From assembly GCA_937934775.1 (NCBI GenBank), contig CALGYL010000237.1:1-23749 (forward strand): a DNA stretch of 23,749 bases, read 5' to 3'. The notes beneath the pieces were generated by a model that saw nothing but the letters and a program-made list of their open reading frames with translations, did not search any database and was not told the DNA's origin. The stretch comes from an uncultured Clostridia bacterium (lineage in GTDB: Bacteria; Bacillota; Clostridia; Christensenellales; Aristaeellaceae). A program made the position numbers and the translations under genes. Below, piece by piece: positions 1-7,205 of the stretch; positions within the stretch are counted from its first letter, which is position 1, and each line of letters opens with the position of its first letter.

Positions 1-145
1 TGACATATTCTGGGAAAATCGATGTGGCGTGGTAATTATCCGGGGCAACGCCATCGGCCGGGGCGGGCGCAAGGACCGCGTCGGGCGCATCGCGCAGCGC
101 GGGCGCGGAAAAATCAGGCTCGGAATAAACGGGCATATCAAACAT
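1..145 (-). CDS. N-terminus of an unrecognised conserved-looking protein (partial)
   Basis: The first 48 codons of a minus-strand gene that runs off the left edge. The ATG at 145-143 has an AAAGGAG ribosome-binding site 9 bases upstream. The peptide begins MFDMPVYSEP, continues with an Ala/Pro/Asp-rich stretch, then GVAPDNYHATSIFPEYV. The NYHATSIFPEY segment resembles the start of a clostridial protein family of unknown function that I recall only vaguely, so I give no function. There is no signal peptide or membrane segment in the visible part. A good promoter lies just upstream (183-211), so this is the first gene of its transcription unit. Confidence 0.7.
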   Translation of the reverse strand, partial: MFDMPVYSEPDFSAPALRDAPDAVLAPAPADGVAPDNYHATSIFPEYV

Positions 146-182
146 TGTCGAATGCTCCTTTGCATTTGCATACATGCATAAA

Positions 183-211
183 ATAGTACATCCTGCAGGT
201 AACAATGTCAA
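183..211 (-). promoter_or_regulatory. Sigma-70/SigA promoter for the partial gene at 1-145
   Basis: On the minus strand TTGACA (211-206) is followed after 17 bases by TACTAT (188-183). The -35 is perfect and the -10 matches TATAAT at five of six positions. The start codon lies about 38 bases beyond the -10 box. Confidence 0.8.
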
Positions 212-305
212 CACAATCCTCTTCCGCTATTGACCTTTAGGTTGGTACGCCCGAAGATGGCAGGGTGCCTGCCGCTTCCCGGCCCTCCGGCATGCGCCTT
301 CGCAT

Positions 306-330
306 AAAAAAAGCGCGGCGCAGGCGCGGG
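306..330 (-). terminator. Possible second intrinsic terminator
   Basis: On the minus strand a very GC-rich segment able to form a short CGCG/CGCG stem (328-325 with 317-314) is followed by seven T residues (312-306). It lies beyond the clearer terminator at 391-418 and could catch read-through. The stem is short and other pairings are possible. Confidence 0.35.
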
Positions 331-390
331 CGTAAGCACCATCCTGCGAAAAAATCCGGAGTAACGAATCATGAACGTTTGCAGTTTGGG

Positions 391-418
391 ATAAAAAGAG
401 CGCGGAGATTTTCGCGCT
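391..418 (-). terminator. Intrinsic terminator after the GH42 gene
   Basis: On the minus strand AGCGCG (418-413), an 8-base loop and CGCGCT (404-399) are followed by a T-rich run (CTTTTT, 398-393). It lies about 45 bases past the stop codon of the beta-galactosidase gene, so GH42 appears to be transcribed alone. Confidence 0.7.
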
Positions 419-462
419 TCCGGCGCTCAGAAATCCCCGCGTTCAATCTTCCATCTTCTGGC

Positions 463-2472
463 TTACGCCGTTTCGCACACCAGGAACGTATCGTAGGGAA
501 CCAGCATCGTCTCTTCCGTCAGTTCCCTGCCTGTCAAAAGATCCGCCATGCCCGCGAAGCGGCGCGGCAGCGGCTGTGCCTCCTTCGTCAGGTTAATAAT
601 GAAGCAGTATTTATGGCCTTCAAGGACGCGGCAGGTGACTTCCAGCCTGGTCGCCTCGTCAATCACAGAGGAAGCGCCCGCGTCCGTCACGGCCATGCCC
701 AGCACTTTGGCAAGCGCATCGGCTTCCGGCTGCGTCCCAACGTAGTACACGCGCCCCTGCCCATAGGCGTTGCGGGTTACCGCAGGGCTGCCCGCATAGA
801 AGTTGCTGCCGTAGCGCGCGAGCACCTCCGCGCCCTCCGGATGGAGGATGTCGCACAGCAGGCCGCAGGAAGCCTCCACGCCGTCCTCAAAGCGCAGCGC
901 ATTCTGCTGATCCGGCGCCAGCGCGTCGATCTCCTCCGCCCAGACGCCCGCAAGCTTCCGAAGCGGCCCCGGATATCCGCCCAGATGGACGTTGTCGGAC
1001 TGATCCACGATGCCGCTCATGAACCCGGTCACCAGTGTTCCACCTTGCCGCGCATACGCCTCCAGCGCCTCGGCCACGCCCTCTTTGATCATATACAGAA
1101 CGGGCGCGACCACCAGACCGTACTTTGAGAAGTCCGCGTCCACCGGGATCATGTCCACCGGGATGTTCCTCTCGTAGAAAAAGCGGTAATACCGATGGAT
1201 CTGATCGACATACGTCAAATCCACGTTCGGCCCGCTGGCATACTCCAGCGCCCAGTAGTTGTCCCAATCGAAGACGATACCCACCTTTGCCGGGTTGTCC
1301 GCGCCCAGTAAACGGTCGCCCAGCGCCTTCAACTCGCGCCCCAATTGGGCGACTTCCCGGAACACGCGGGTGTCTTCCGTGCCGACGTGTTCGATGACCG
1401 CGCCGTGGAATTTTTCGCAGGCGCCCACCGAACGGCGCAATTGAAAGAATTGAATGGTGTCCGCGCCGTGGGCCATGCTCTGGTAGCTCTGAGCGCGCAT
1501 CTGCCCGGGTTTTTTCAGCGAATTGTAGGGCTGCCAGTTCTGCTGGCTGGGCGTCTGTTCCATGAGCATGAAGGGCTGCCGCTTCAGGCCGCGCATCAGG
1601 TCGTGCCGCATGGCCGTAAAGCTCCAGGGCGTGTCGTAGGCGGGATAGTTGTCCCAGGCGACGACGTCCATTTCCTCAGCCCACTTAAAGTAGTCCAGCT
1701 GCTTGTAGGTACCCATCAGGTTGGTGGTGACGGGGGCTTTAGGATCGTACTTCCGGATGGCGTCCCGCTCCAGCTTGAAGTTCTCCAGGAGGCTGTCGGA
1801 ATTGAAACGCATATAATCGATGGAGAGGCCCTGGAAGGCGGTCTTGTCCTGCTCGATTCCGTCGCCCAGCGCGTTGGGGGCAACGATCTCGTCCCAGTCC
1901 GTAACCGTATGGCCCCAGAATTCCATGTTCCACGCCCGGTTCAGCGCCTCGAGGGTTTTATACTTCTCTCTCAGCCACACGCGGAAGGCTTTCTCGCAAT
2001 TCTCGCAGTAGCAGATGCCGCCGTACTCGTTGTTTACATGCCAGCACTTGACGCGCCCAGTTTTGCCATACCGCTCGGCCAGTTTCCCGGCGAGGCGGGT
2101 GGCGTACTTCTGATACACGAGGCTGTTGGGGCAGGCGTTGTGCCGCTGGCCAAACTTGTGCCTGCGCCCCTCGTAATCGGTGCGCGCCACCTCCGGGTAC
2201 CGCTTGAACATCCAGGCGGGCAGCGCTCCGGTGGCGGTGGCCAGCACGATGTCATGGTTTTCGCGGCCGAGCGTTTCGATGACCGCATCCAGCTCGTCAA
2301 AACAGTATTCATCTTCCGACGGCTGAATTTTCGCCCAGGAAAACACGTTGACCGTCGCGCTGTTGATCCCCGCCATTCTGAAAAGCCGCATGTCCTCGTC
2401 CCAGATTTCCCTGGGCCACTGATTGGGGTTATAATCCCCTCCATAGAGAATCCGCGCAAACGGCGCACCCAT
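463..2472 (-). CDS. Beta-galactosidase, glycoside hydrolase family 42
   Basis: A 669-residue GH42 enzyme that removes terminal beta-galactosyl residues from galactosides. It has no signal peptide, so it probably acts on imported sugars in the cytoplasm. The N-terminal (beta/alpha)8 barrel starts at ILYGGDYNPNQW. The acid/base Glu149 sits in WHVNNEYGG and the nucleophile Glu305 in LMEQTPSQQNW. Cys114, Cys154, Cys156 and Cys159 form the structural zinc site seen in many GH42 enzymes. The trimerisation and C-terminal beta domains follow, and the length fits the family. I chose the ATG at 2472 because AAGGAG lies 8 bases before it. The ATG at 2478 is only 2 bases from that site. The gene is divergent from an AraC-type regulator gene 110 bases away, its likely controller. 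The exact substrate (lactose, galacto-oligosaccharide or plant galactan fragments) cannot be read from sequence. Confidence 0.95.
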   Translation of the reverse strand: MGAPFARILYGGDYNPNQWPREIWDEDMRLFRMAGINSATVNVFSWAKIQPSEDEYCFDELDAVIETLGRENHDIVLATATGALPAWMFKRYPEVARTDYEGRRHKFGQRHNACPNSLVYQKYATRLAGKLAERYGKTGRVKCWHVNNEYGGICYCENCEKAFRVWLREKYKTLEALNRAWNMEFWGHTVTDWDEIVAPNALGDGIEQDKTAFQGLSIDYMRFNSDSLLENFKLERDAIRKYDPKAPVTTNLMGTYKQLDYFKWAEEMDVVAWDNYPAYDTPWSFTAMRHDLMRGLKRQPFMLMEQTPSQQNWQPYNSLKKPGQMRAQSYQSMAHGADTIQFFQLRRSVGACEKFHGAVIEHVGTEDTRVFREVAQLGRELKALGDRLLGADNPAKVGIVFDWDNYWALEYASGPNVDLTYVDQIHRYYRFFYERNIPVDMIPVDADFSKYGLVVAPVLYMIKEGVAEALEAYARQGGTLVTGFMSGIVDQSDNVHLGGYPGPLRKLAGVWAEEIDALAPDQQNALRFEDGVEASCGLLCDILHPEGAEVLARYGSNFYAGSPAVTRNAYGQGRVYYVGTQPEADALAKVLGMAVTDAGASSVIDEATRLEVTCRVLEGHKYCFIINLTKEAQPLPRRFAGMADLLTGRELTEETMLVPYDTFLVCETA

Positions 2473-2505
2473 TTCCATCTCTCCTTCGGAAGTATTGATA
2501 CGTTC

Positions 2506-2511
2506 ATTATA
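2506..2511 (-). promoter_or_regulatory. -10 box of the GH42 promoter
   Basis: On the minus strand a perfect TATAAT stands about 33 bases ahead of the GH42 start. No recognisable TTGACA lies 16-18 bases upstream, as expected for a promoter that needs an activator. The AraC-type protein encoded divergently is the obvious candidate. Confidence 0.55.
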
Positions 2512-2519
2512 AATGCCGC

Positions 2520-2548
2520 TTGCCCAAAATAGTATGACCTGTTACACT
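2520..2548 (+). promoter_or_regulatory. Candidate promoter of the araC-type gene
   Basis: TTGCCC (2520-2525), a 17-base spacer and TACACT (2543-2548) stand 35 bases before the AraC-type start codon. The boxes match the consensus at four of six positions each. The promoter lies back to back with the GH42 -10 box, so one bound regulator could affect both. Confidence 0.5.
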
Positions 2549-2582
2549 AAAAGATAGGATTTTCTGAAACAGGTGAACGAGC

Positions 2583-3395
2583 ATGCCCATCTACTTCAAC
2601 CCGGCGTCTTCGGACACGCCCCTCACCGTCGACAGCATCGGCAACCGCTGGAAACAGGAGCGCATCGAGCGCCCGAACGGCTTTCCCCAGTACCATTGGC
2701 TGCAGACGGAGCGCGGCGCGGGCGAGATTACCTTGTGCGGAAAGCGGCTGGCGCTGCCGGAAGGCGCGGGCGTGATGATCGCGCCGTTCACGCCCCATCT
2801 ATACCGGGCGGCGGAGGGGGAATGGATGACTTCGTTCGTCACTTTCACCGGTAGGCTGGCCGCCAGCATCGGGATGATCGTCGGTGAGGCACCCTATATT
2901 CTTCTGAGGCAGGGCGAGGGCCGCGCGATTCAGGCGTGGATCGATGAGGTCATGACGCGCTACGAAATGCAGCGGCTGGACCCCTATCAATTGTCTCTGG
3001 ACTGTTACCGGCTGCTCATGGACATTCACCGCACCTGCGAAGCCCAGCAGGATTTCTCAAGCCCGCTGTACCAGCAGTATGTCGCGCCCGCGATGCGGCT
3101 AATTGAAACAGAATATGCGCAGGATATCGACATGGCGCGGCTCTCTGGCTCGGTGTACGTTTCGCCGCAATACCTGATTCGCCTGTTCCGGCGCTTCCTG
3201 GGCTGCTCCCCCCGCCGGTATCTGATCAACACCCGCCTCAACCGGGCGAAAGAACTGCTGATCAACCGTCCGGGCATGGAAATCCAGCAAATCAGCGCAA
3301 GCATCGGGTATCACGATACCAGCCACTTCATCATGGCCTTCAAAGACGCAACCGGCTTCACACCGCGCATGTTTCGCCGTCTGCACAGGCAATGA
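2583..3395 (+). CDS. AraC family transcriptional regulator with N-terminal sugar-sensing-type domain
   Basis: A 270-residue regulator. Residues about 15-90 look like the cupin-type AraC ligand-binding fold, including PEGAGVMIAPFTPHLYR, where family members carry a buried small-molecule site. The C-terminal 100 residues hold the two helix-turn-helix motifs: DMARLSGSVYVSPQYLIRLFRRFLG (about 183-207) and ISASIGYHDTSHFIMAFKDATGFTPRMFRR (about 237-266), the second carrying the usual family signature. The ATG at 2583 has AGGTGA six bases upstream. The gene faces away from GH42 and most likely activates it in response to a galactoside or galactose. It converges on the thiamine operon, with 77 bases between. 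Confidence 0.9.
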   Translation: MPIYFNPASSDTPLTVDSIGNRWKQERIERPNGFPQYHWLQTERGAGEITLCGKRLALPEGAGVMIAPFTPHLYRAAEGEWMTSFVTFTGRLAASIGMIVGEAPYILLRQGEGRAIQAWIDEVMTRYEMQRLDPYQLSLDCYRLLMDIHRTCEAQQDFSSPLYQQYVAPAMRLIETEYAQDIDMARLSGSVYVSPQYLIRLFRRFLGCSPRRYLINTRLNRAKELLINRPGMEIQQISASIGYHDTSHFIMAFKDATGFTPRMFRRLHRQ

Positions 3396-3440
3396 TCCGT
3401 ATATAAAAGCAAGAGCTCTTTGTCTTCGCATTTCTCATTC

Positions 3441-3455
3441 GCGCGTATTTCGCGC
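3441..3455. terminator. Short stem-loop between convergent genes
   Basis: GCGCG, TATTT and CGCGC form a 5-bp stem in the 77-base gap between the convergent araC-type and TatD-like genes. Neither strand shows a T run directly after it, so terminator function is uncertain. Confidence 0.3.
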
Positions 3456-3472
3456 CACGAGGATTTACAATT

Positions 3473-4189
3473 CTATTTTCGTTTGAGAAGCGCGTCGTAA
3501 TTGCGCTCCAGCGCGGCCTCGACCTCCTCAATCGCCAGACGCTTCTCCTCCGCAATGACGCGCATGCCCGCGCGCAGTACCATGGGGAGTTCGCCTGCGC
3601 GCACCGCTTTTCCAAGCGCCCAATGGACCGCCTCCAGGCCGTCGGTCTCGGTCAAAAGCCTCTCGAGCGGCGCAAGCGCGATCACCCGTTTCACCGCGGC
3701 GTTTTTCTCAGCGTCGGGGCCGATGGTAAAGTAACAGTCCTGATCCAAATAGTCGTCGGGCGGCTCCTCGCAGGAGTACCAGTGCACCACCTTGCGCATG
3801 GAATGGCTCTTCAGGATGCGGGCGATCTCCCGCTCCTTTCCCTTTGTGTGCAAAACAACCGGCTTCTGGGTTCTTTCGGCATAATCGAGGTTCCATAAAA
3901 ACGCATCCATCTGGGCGTTCACGGGCACATCGCACCACACGCTGTCCAGGCCCGTTTCACCCACCACAGGGCACGCTTCCAGAAACGGCAGCATGTCCTC
4001 CGCGCGGTGGGCTGCGGCTTTCCACGGGTGCAGCGCGCAGCATGGGGCGAAAAGGAAACTGTCTGCCGCAATACGAAGCACCTCCGCCGCCGACGCGGGA
4101 TCGACGCCGCACAATAGCGTGCGTATGCCCTGCTCCATGCGGACGCGCAGTTCCGCCTTGGTTCCGGGATGCGCGTGCGCGTCGATCAT
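3473..4189 (-). CDS. TatD-like metal-dependent hydrolase, last gene of a TPP-controlled operon
   Basis: A 238-residue TIM-barrel metallohydrolase of the TatD/amidohydrolase superfamily. The full metal-ligand set is visible: His5 and His7 in DAHAHPG, Glu78 in GETGLD, His114 in VVLHTKG, His136 in KVVHWYS and Asp183 in TETD. The start is the ATG at 4189, which overlaps the ATPase stop as ATGA. A longer reading upstream only runs through the ATPase gene. TatD proteins are usually metal-dependent nucleases, but this one is slightly short. It is translationally coupled to a thiamine-precursor transporter behind a TPP riboswitch, so it may instead hydrolyse a precursor, for example removing an acyl group from an imported pyrimidine. 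That role is inference from context. The family assignment is solid. Confidence 0.88.
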   Translation of the reverse strand: MIDAHAHPGTKAELRVRMEQGIRTLLCGVDPASAAEVLRIAADSFLFAPCCALHPWKAAAHRAEDMLPFLEACPVVGETGLDSVWCDVPVNAQMDAFLWNLDYAERTQKPVVLHTKGKEREIARILKSHSMRKVVHWYSCEEPPDDYLDQDCYFTIGPDAEKNAAVKRVIALAPLERLLTETDGLEAVHWALGKAVRAGELPMVLRAGMRVIAEEKRLAIEEVEAALERNYDALLKRK

Positions 4190-4941
4190 TCTCTTGCTTC
4201 CTCCCCGCGGATCGCGGCGTGCAGCGCCTTTCGGAGCGCGCCCTGGTCGTACAGCCAATCCCGCGTGCGGTCGTCTTCCGCAATGGAGACTTCTCGGACG
4301 ACGCGGGTGGGCGTTCCGCCCAGCACGTAGATGCGGTCGCTCAGGTAGATTGCCTCGTCCACATCGTGGGTCACCAAAAGCGCCGTCCGGTTCAGTCTCT
4401 CCTTCATCGCGCACAGCCAGTCCTGCATGTCACCGCGGGAGATCACGTCCAGCGCGCCGAAGGGTTCGTCGAGGAGCAGGATGTCCGCGCCGCACAGCGC
4501 CGTACGCAAAAACGCGGCCCGCTGGCGCATCCCGCCGGAGAGTTCATGGGGATAGGCGTTCTCGTACCCAGCCAGCCCAAACGCAGGGAACAGCGCCCTC
4601 GCCTGCTTACGCGCCTGCCGCACGCCGCCGTGGATGCGCCCGTACAGGCACACGTTCTCCAGAATTGTCTTCCATGGAAACATCAGATCGTTCTGCGGCA
4701 TATACGCGAAATGCCCGCTCATACCGGAAATGGGCTGTCCGTCCGCCAGCATCTCGCCCGAATCAGGCCGGAGGATGCCCGCCAGAAGGTTTAAAACCGT
4801 GGATTTACCGCACCCCGACGCGCCGAGGAGGGAGACAAACTCCCCCTCGGCGACATGAAGCGAAACGTCTTCCAGCAGCGGTTTGCGCTCGTACTGAAAG
4901 CGCAGGCGCCGGATTTCGACTTTATAATCCTTACTGTCCAT
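4186..4941 (-). CDS. ABC transporter ATPase for thiamine precursor uptake (ThiZ/SsuB type)
   Basis: A 251-residue ATP-binding subunit of the nitrate/sulfonate/taurine/pyrimidine transporter class. It shows Walker A GASGCGKST (40-48), Q-loop Gln83, signature LSGGM (134-138), Walker B LLLDEP with Asp158-Glu159, and H-loop His192. I chose the ATG at 4941, which overlaps the end of the binding-protein gene by 11 bases. An ATG at 4962 would add seven residues. Neither start has a convincing Shine-Dalgarno site, so translation is probably coupled to the gene before. The stop overlaps the TatD-like start. The subunit energises the permease encoded at 5905-6660. Confidence 0.92.
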   Translation of the reverse strand: MDSKDYKVEIRRLRFQYERKPLLEDVSLHVAEGEFVSLLGASGCGKSTVLNLLAGILRPDSGEMLADGQPISGMSGHFAYMPQNDLMFPWKTILENVCLYGRIHGGVRQARKQARALFPAFGLAGYENAYPHELSGGMRQRAAFLRTALCGADILLLDEPFGALDVISRGDMQDWLCAMKERLNRTALLVTHDVDEAIYLSDRIYVLGGTPTRVVREVSIAEDDRTRDWLYDQGALRKALHAAIRGEEARE

Positions 4942-5908
4942 TCGCTTCGGGCAGGAAATCATTGGTATAAAGCCAATCGGCGGTGATGGCCTTCGGAATC
5001 ACGCCGTAGTCCTGGCAGAACTGCGTATAACCGTCCCAAACGCTGTCCTTCATCTCGCCAAAGCGAGGCGCGTCAGCGATGTATTTGTCCGCCAGGTACT
5101 TCTGTGACAGCGTGAGCATCTCAAGCGAATTATCCGGCGCGAACTTCGCAAGGATCTTGGCCGCTTCCTCCGGGTTCGCCGCGGCGTACGCGTACCCCTT
5201 GGTCGTGGCGCGCAGAAAAGCGCGCAATTCGTCCGGGTGATTCTGGATCATGTCCTCGCTGGTGATGATGACCGGGGTGTAGTAGTCCAGCCTCGGGTCC
5301 AGGTCCTTGAGCGGCATGTAGTCGATCGGGAAGGCGTTCATCTGGCACTTGATGCTGTCCCACGCCTCAAAGAACCACATGATGTCCACCTGGTCTTTGA
5401 GCGCCGCAAAGCCCGATCCGTCGGAGATCACCATGTTCAGCTTGGAAAAATCCGCGCCCGCGTTTTTCATGACCGCTTTTAAAACGGCTTCCTCGCCCGG
5501 ACCGCCCCAGCCGGCGTAGGTCTTGCCCTCGAAGTCTGCGGGAGACTTGATGCCCTTGCCCTGATAGGTGGCAAAGCCGGAGGTGTTGTGCTGGAGAATC
5601 GTCGCGATGGCGCGGATGGGCAGCGGCTCGTCGAGCGTACGCGCGATGGTCACATCCTCCTGATAGCTGATGCCGATCTGCCCCTTGCCCACGGCGATCA
5701 GCGTGGCAGTGGCGCCCTCGGTGGGCTCCACAATCTTGACATTCAGCCCTTCGTCGGCATACCAGCCCTGGTCCAGGGCCACGTACAGGCCGGTGTGATT
5801 GGTGTTGGCGACATAGTCCAGAATAACCGTCAGGTCCTCCGCCGCGAAGGCGGGGATGGAGAGCGCCATCGCGCACAGAACCGCGATCAGGACGACATAC
5901 TTTTTCAT
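4931..5908 (-). CDS. ThiY/NMT1-like thiamine-pyrimidine substrate-binding protein
   Basis: A 325-residue secreted binding protein. It starts with a signal peptide (MKKYVVLIAVLCAMALSIPAFA, cleavage probably after AFA) and lacks a lipobox cysteine. The mature part has the NMT1/Thi5-like fold seen in thiamine-pyrimidine binders. DYVANTNHTGLYVALDQGWY resembles the ThiY/Thi5 N-terminal motif, followed by EGLNVKIVEP and GKGQIGISYQED. GWGGPGEEAVLKAVM matches the second-lobe region. It should capture a thiamine breakdown product such as HMP or a formylaminopyrimidine outside the cell and deliver it to the permease. The ligand is inferred from the family and from the TPP riboswitch upstream. Its ATG overlaps the permease stop by four bases (ATGA). 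Confidence 0.92.
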   Translation of the reverse strand: MKKYVVLIAVLCAMALSIPAFAAEDLTVILDYVANTNHTGLYVALDQGWYADEGLNVKIVEPTEGATATLIAVGKGQIGISYQEDVTIARTLDEPLPIRAIATILQHNTSGFATYQGKGIKSPADFEGKTYAGWGGPGEEAVLKAVMKNAGADFSKLNMVISDGSGFAALKDQVDIMWFFEAWDSIKCQMNAFPIDYMPLKDLDPRLDYYTPVIITSEDMIQNHPDELRAFLRATTKGYAYAAANPEEAAKILAKFAPDNSLEMLTLSQKYLADKYIADAPRFGEMKDSVWDGYTQFCQDYGVIPKAITADWLYTNDFLPEANGQ

Positions 5909-6660
5909 GAAAGCTCAACCTTCTTTCTCTTTCCATAGGGCATCGCGAACCTTCCGGCAAGCAGCACGACGCCGTTCATTAGAATGGACAAAACCACGAT
6001 CAGCAGCACGCACGCGAACATCTTGTCCAGCGCGTAACTGTTTTTGACCCGCAAAAGGTAATAACCCAGCCCCTGCTGCGCGCCGATCCACTCCCCCACG
6101 ACCGCGCCGCTGATGGAGTAGGTGGCCGCGATCTTCAGCCCGGACACAAGCGACGGCAGCGCGTACGGGATTTTGACCAGCGCGTACGTCTGCATCCTGG
6201 ACGCGCCGTAGGACCGGACCAGATGCGAATACGCCGGGTCCATCTCCCGCATCCCGTCCGCTAAGCTGACGGCGACCGGGAAAAAGCACATCAGGACGAC
6301 GGTCAGAATCTTGGGCGCAAGGCCGAATCCCAGGTAGATGATCAGGATGGGTGCCAGGACGATCATCGGCACGGTCTGCGTCACGACCAGAATGGGGTAC
6401 ACGCTCTGGCGGAAGGTAGGAAACGCGTCCATCAGAATGCCCAGTGCCAGCGCGCAGACAAGCGCGATGGCAACGCCGGACGCGGCCTCCCCCACCGTTA
6501 CCAACGCGTGTCCCGCCAGCGTGGCGCCATCGGCAGCCAGCGCCAGAAGCACGCTCGAAGGCGCGGGCAGCACATACGACGGCACGCGCAGGATGCGCAC
6601 GCACGCTTCCCACAGTACAACGAGCGCAAGACATACCCAGACGGGCAGGAGTTTTTTCAC
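5905..6660 (-). CDS. ABC transporter permease for thiamine precursor uptake (ThiX/SsuC type)
   Basis: A 251-residue inner-membrane subunit with about six hydrophobic segments and the binding-protein-dependent transport signature around ADGMREMDPAYSHLVRSYGAS, the coupling helix that contacts the ATPase. It begins with GTG at 6660, preceded by a strong GGGGGTGA site six bases upstream. That same site lies just after the riboswitch-controlled terminator, so this is the first gene of the operon. Family and context point to pyrimidine or thiamine-precursor transport. By fold alone it could also be a sulfonate or taurine permease, but the TPP riboswitch argues strongly against that. Confidence 0.92.
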   Translation of the reverse strand: MKKLLPVWVCLALVVLWEACVRILRVPSYVLPAPSSVLLALAADGATLAGHALVTVGEAASGVAIALVCALALGILMDAFPTFRQSVYPILVVTQTVPMIVLAPILIIYLGFGLAPKILTVVLMCFFPVAVSLADGMREMDPAYSHLVRSYGASRMQTYALVKIPYALPSLVSGLKIAATYSISGAVVGEWIGAQQGLGYYLLRVKNSYALDKMFACVLLIVVLSILMNGVVLLAGRFAMPYGKRKKVELS

Positions 6661-6681
6661 GTGCGGTCACCCCCTTTCACG

Positions 6682-6716
6682 AAAAAACGCCACGACGGGA
6701 ACATACCCGTCGCGGC
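6682..6716 (-). terminator. Riboswitch-controlled intrinsic terminator
   Basis: On the minus strand GCCGCGACGGG (6716-6706), a 6-base loop and CCCGTCGTGGC (6699-6689) form an 11-bp stem with one G-U pair, followed by a T run (GTTTTTT region, 6688-6682). It sits between the TPP aptamer and the GTG start of the permease gene. This is the normal position for an expression platform that stops transcription when TPP is bound. Confidence 0.88.
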
Positions 6717-6730
6717 AAAAAACGTTCATA

Positions 6731-6818
6731 TGTTTCCTGCGTTGGCATTATCCAAATCAGGTAATGCGGGTCGAAGCCTAACGGCTTCCTCTCAGCCTGC
6801 CACACAAGCTCCCCGGTA
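6731..6818 (-). ncRNA. TPP riboswitch (THI element)
   Basis: Reading the minus strand, the conserved aptamer segments occur in the right order: GGGGAGC, GGCTGAGAGG, a P3 hairpin (GAAGCC/GGCTTC), GACCC, ACCTGAT, TGGATAATGCCA and CGCAGGAAA. CTGAGA and ACCTGAT...GGATAATGCCA are the pyrimidine- and pyrophosphate-sensing helices of the thiamine pyrophosphate class. The aptamer is followed by an intrinsic terminator and the ABC/TatD operon, so TPP should switch the operon off by early termination. Confidence 0.96.
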
Positions 6819-6827
6819 TGCACAAAC

Positions 6828-6856
6828 AGTATAGACGGTATTTCCATTTCTGTCAA
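6828..6856 (-). promoter_or_regulatory. SigA promoter of the thiamine operon
   Basis: On the minus strand TTGACA (6856-6851), a 17-base spacer and TATACT (6833-6828) stand directly before the TPP aptamer. This is a near-consensus promoter, as expected for an operon regulated by termination and not by initiation. Confidence 0.85.
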
Positions 6857-7205
6857 GCGGGTTCCCGCGCACAAAGGAGTTCCCGTTATGCGGCCAGTGA
6901 TCCGATCCGGCCAAACCTTCTTTCACGTGGAAATTGATCCGCCCGGCGGTATCGCCCTCCGCTTGATACAACGCTTCTAAACCAATCAAAAATATGAATT
7001 CCCCGTTGGACTGAATCTTTTCGCGCAGAACCGGCGTAACGAGTGATTCACATTTGGAATTGGTATGAGCCCTGCTTTCCGCAAGAGACAAATACCGGGG
7101 CGGGAACCTCGTGCGTCCCAGCCCCGGCATTGCATCCTAACGATTTGAAGGCACTCCGCAATAATCATCAAGCGCCGTCATGCCGGAATCCGCTGAGCCC
7201 GTACA
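6857..7205. other. Gene-poor stretch between the thiamine and sugar operons
   Basis: About 350 bases with no convincing gene. It holds a terminator-like hairpin (7094-7128) and a 30-codon plus-strand frame at 6888-6980 whose ATG has AAAGGAG eight bases upstream. The peptide (MRPVIRSGQTFFHVEIDPPG...) is unrecognised. A minus-strand open frame through 6857-7130 also runs into the thiamine promoter and is probably chance. Composition is somewhat more AT-rich than the flanking genes. Confidence 0.5.
7094..7128 (-). terminator. Probable terminator of the sugar-import operon
   Basis: On the minus strand GCCGGGGC-T-GGGA and TCCC-GCCCCGGT pair around a 9-10 base loop with one bulged T, about 78 bases after the GH31 stop codon. 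The following bases (ATTTGTC) give only a weak T tract. Confidence 0.5.

Noticed and set aside
1345..2532. A 395-codon plus-strand open frame
   Set aside because: It lies opposite the GH42 gene, whose catalytic motifs are intact; it is a shadow caused by GC-rich codon use.
4190..4414. N-terminal extension of the TatD-like frame
   Set aside because: It reads through the ATPase gene in another frame; the DAHAH motif must lie near the N-terminus and the ATG at 4189 fits.
3993..4970. A 325-codon plus-strand open frame
   Set aside because: Antisense to the ATPase and TatD-like genes; a low-complexity Arg/Ser/Pro-rich peptide.
6792..7130. A 112-codon minus-strand open frame
   Set aside because: It overlaps the thiamine promoter and riboswitch and has no ribosome site; probably chance.
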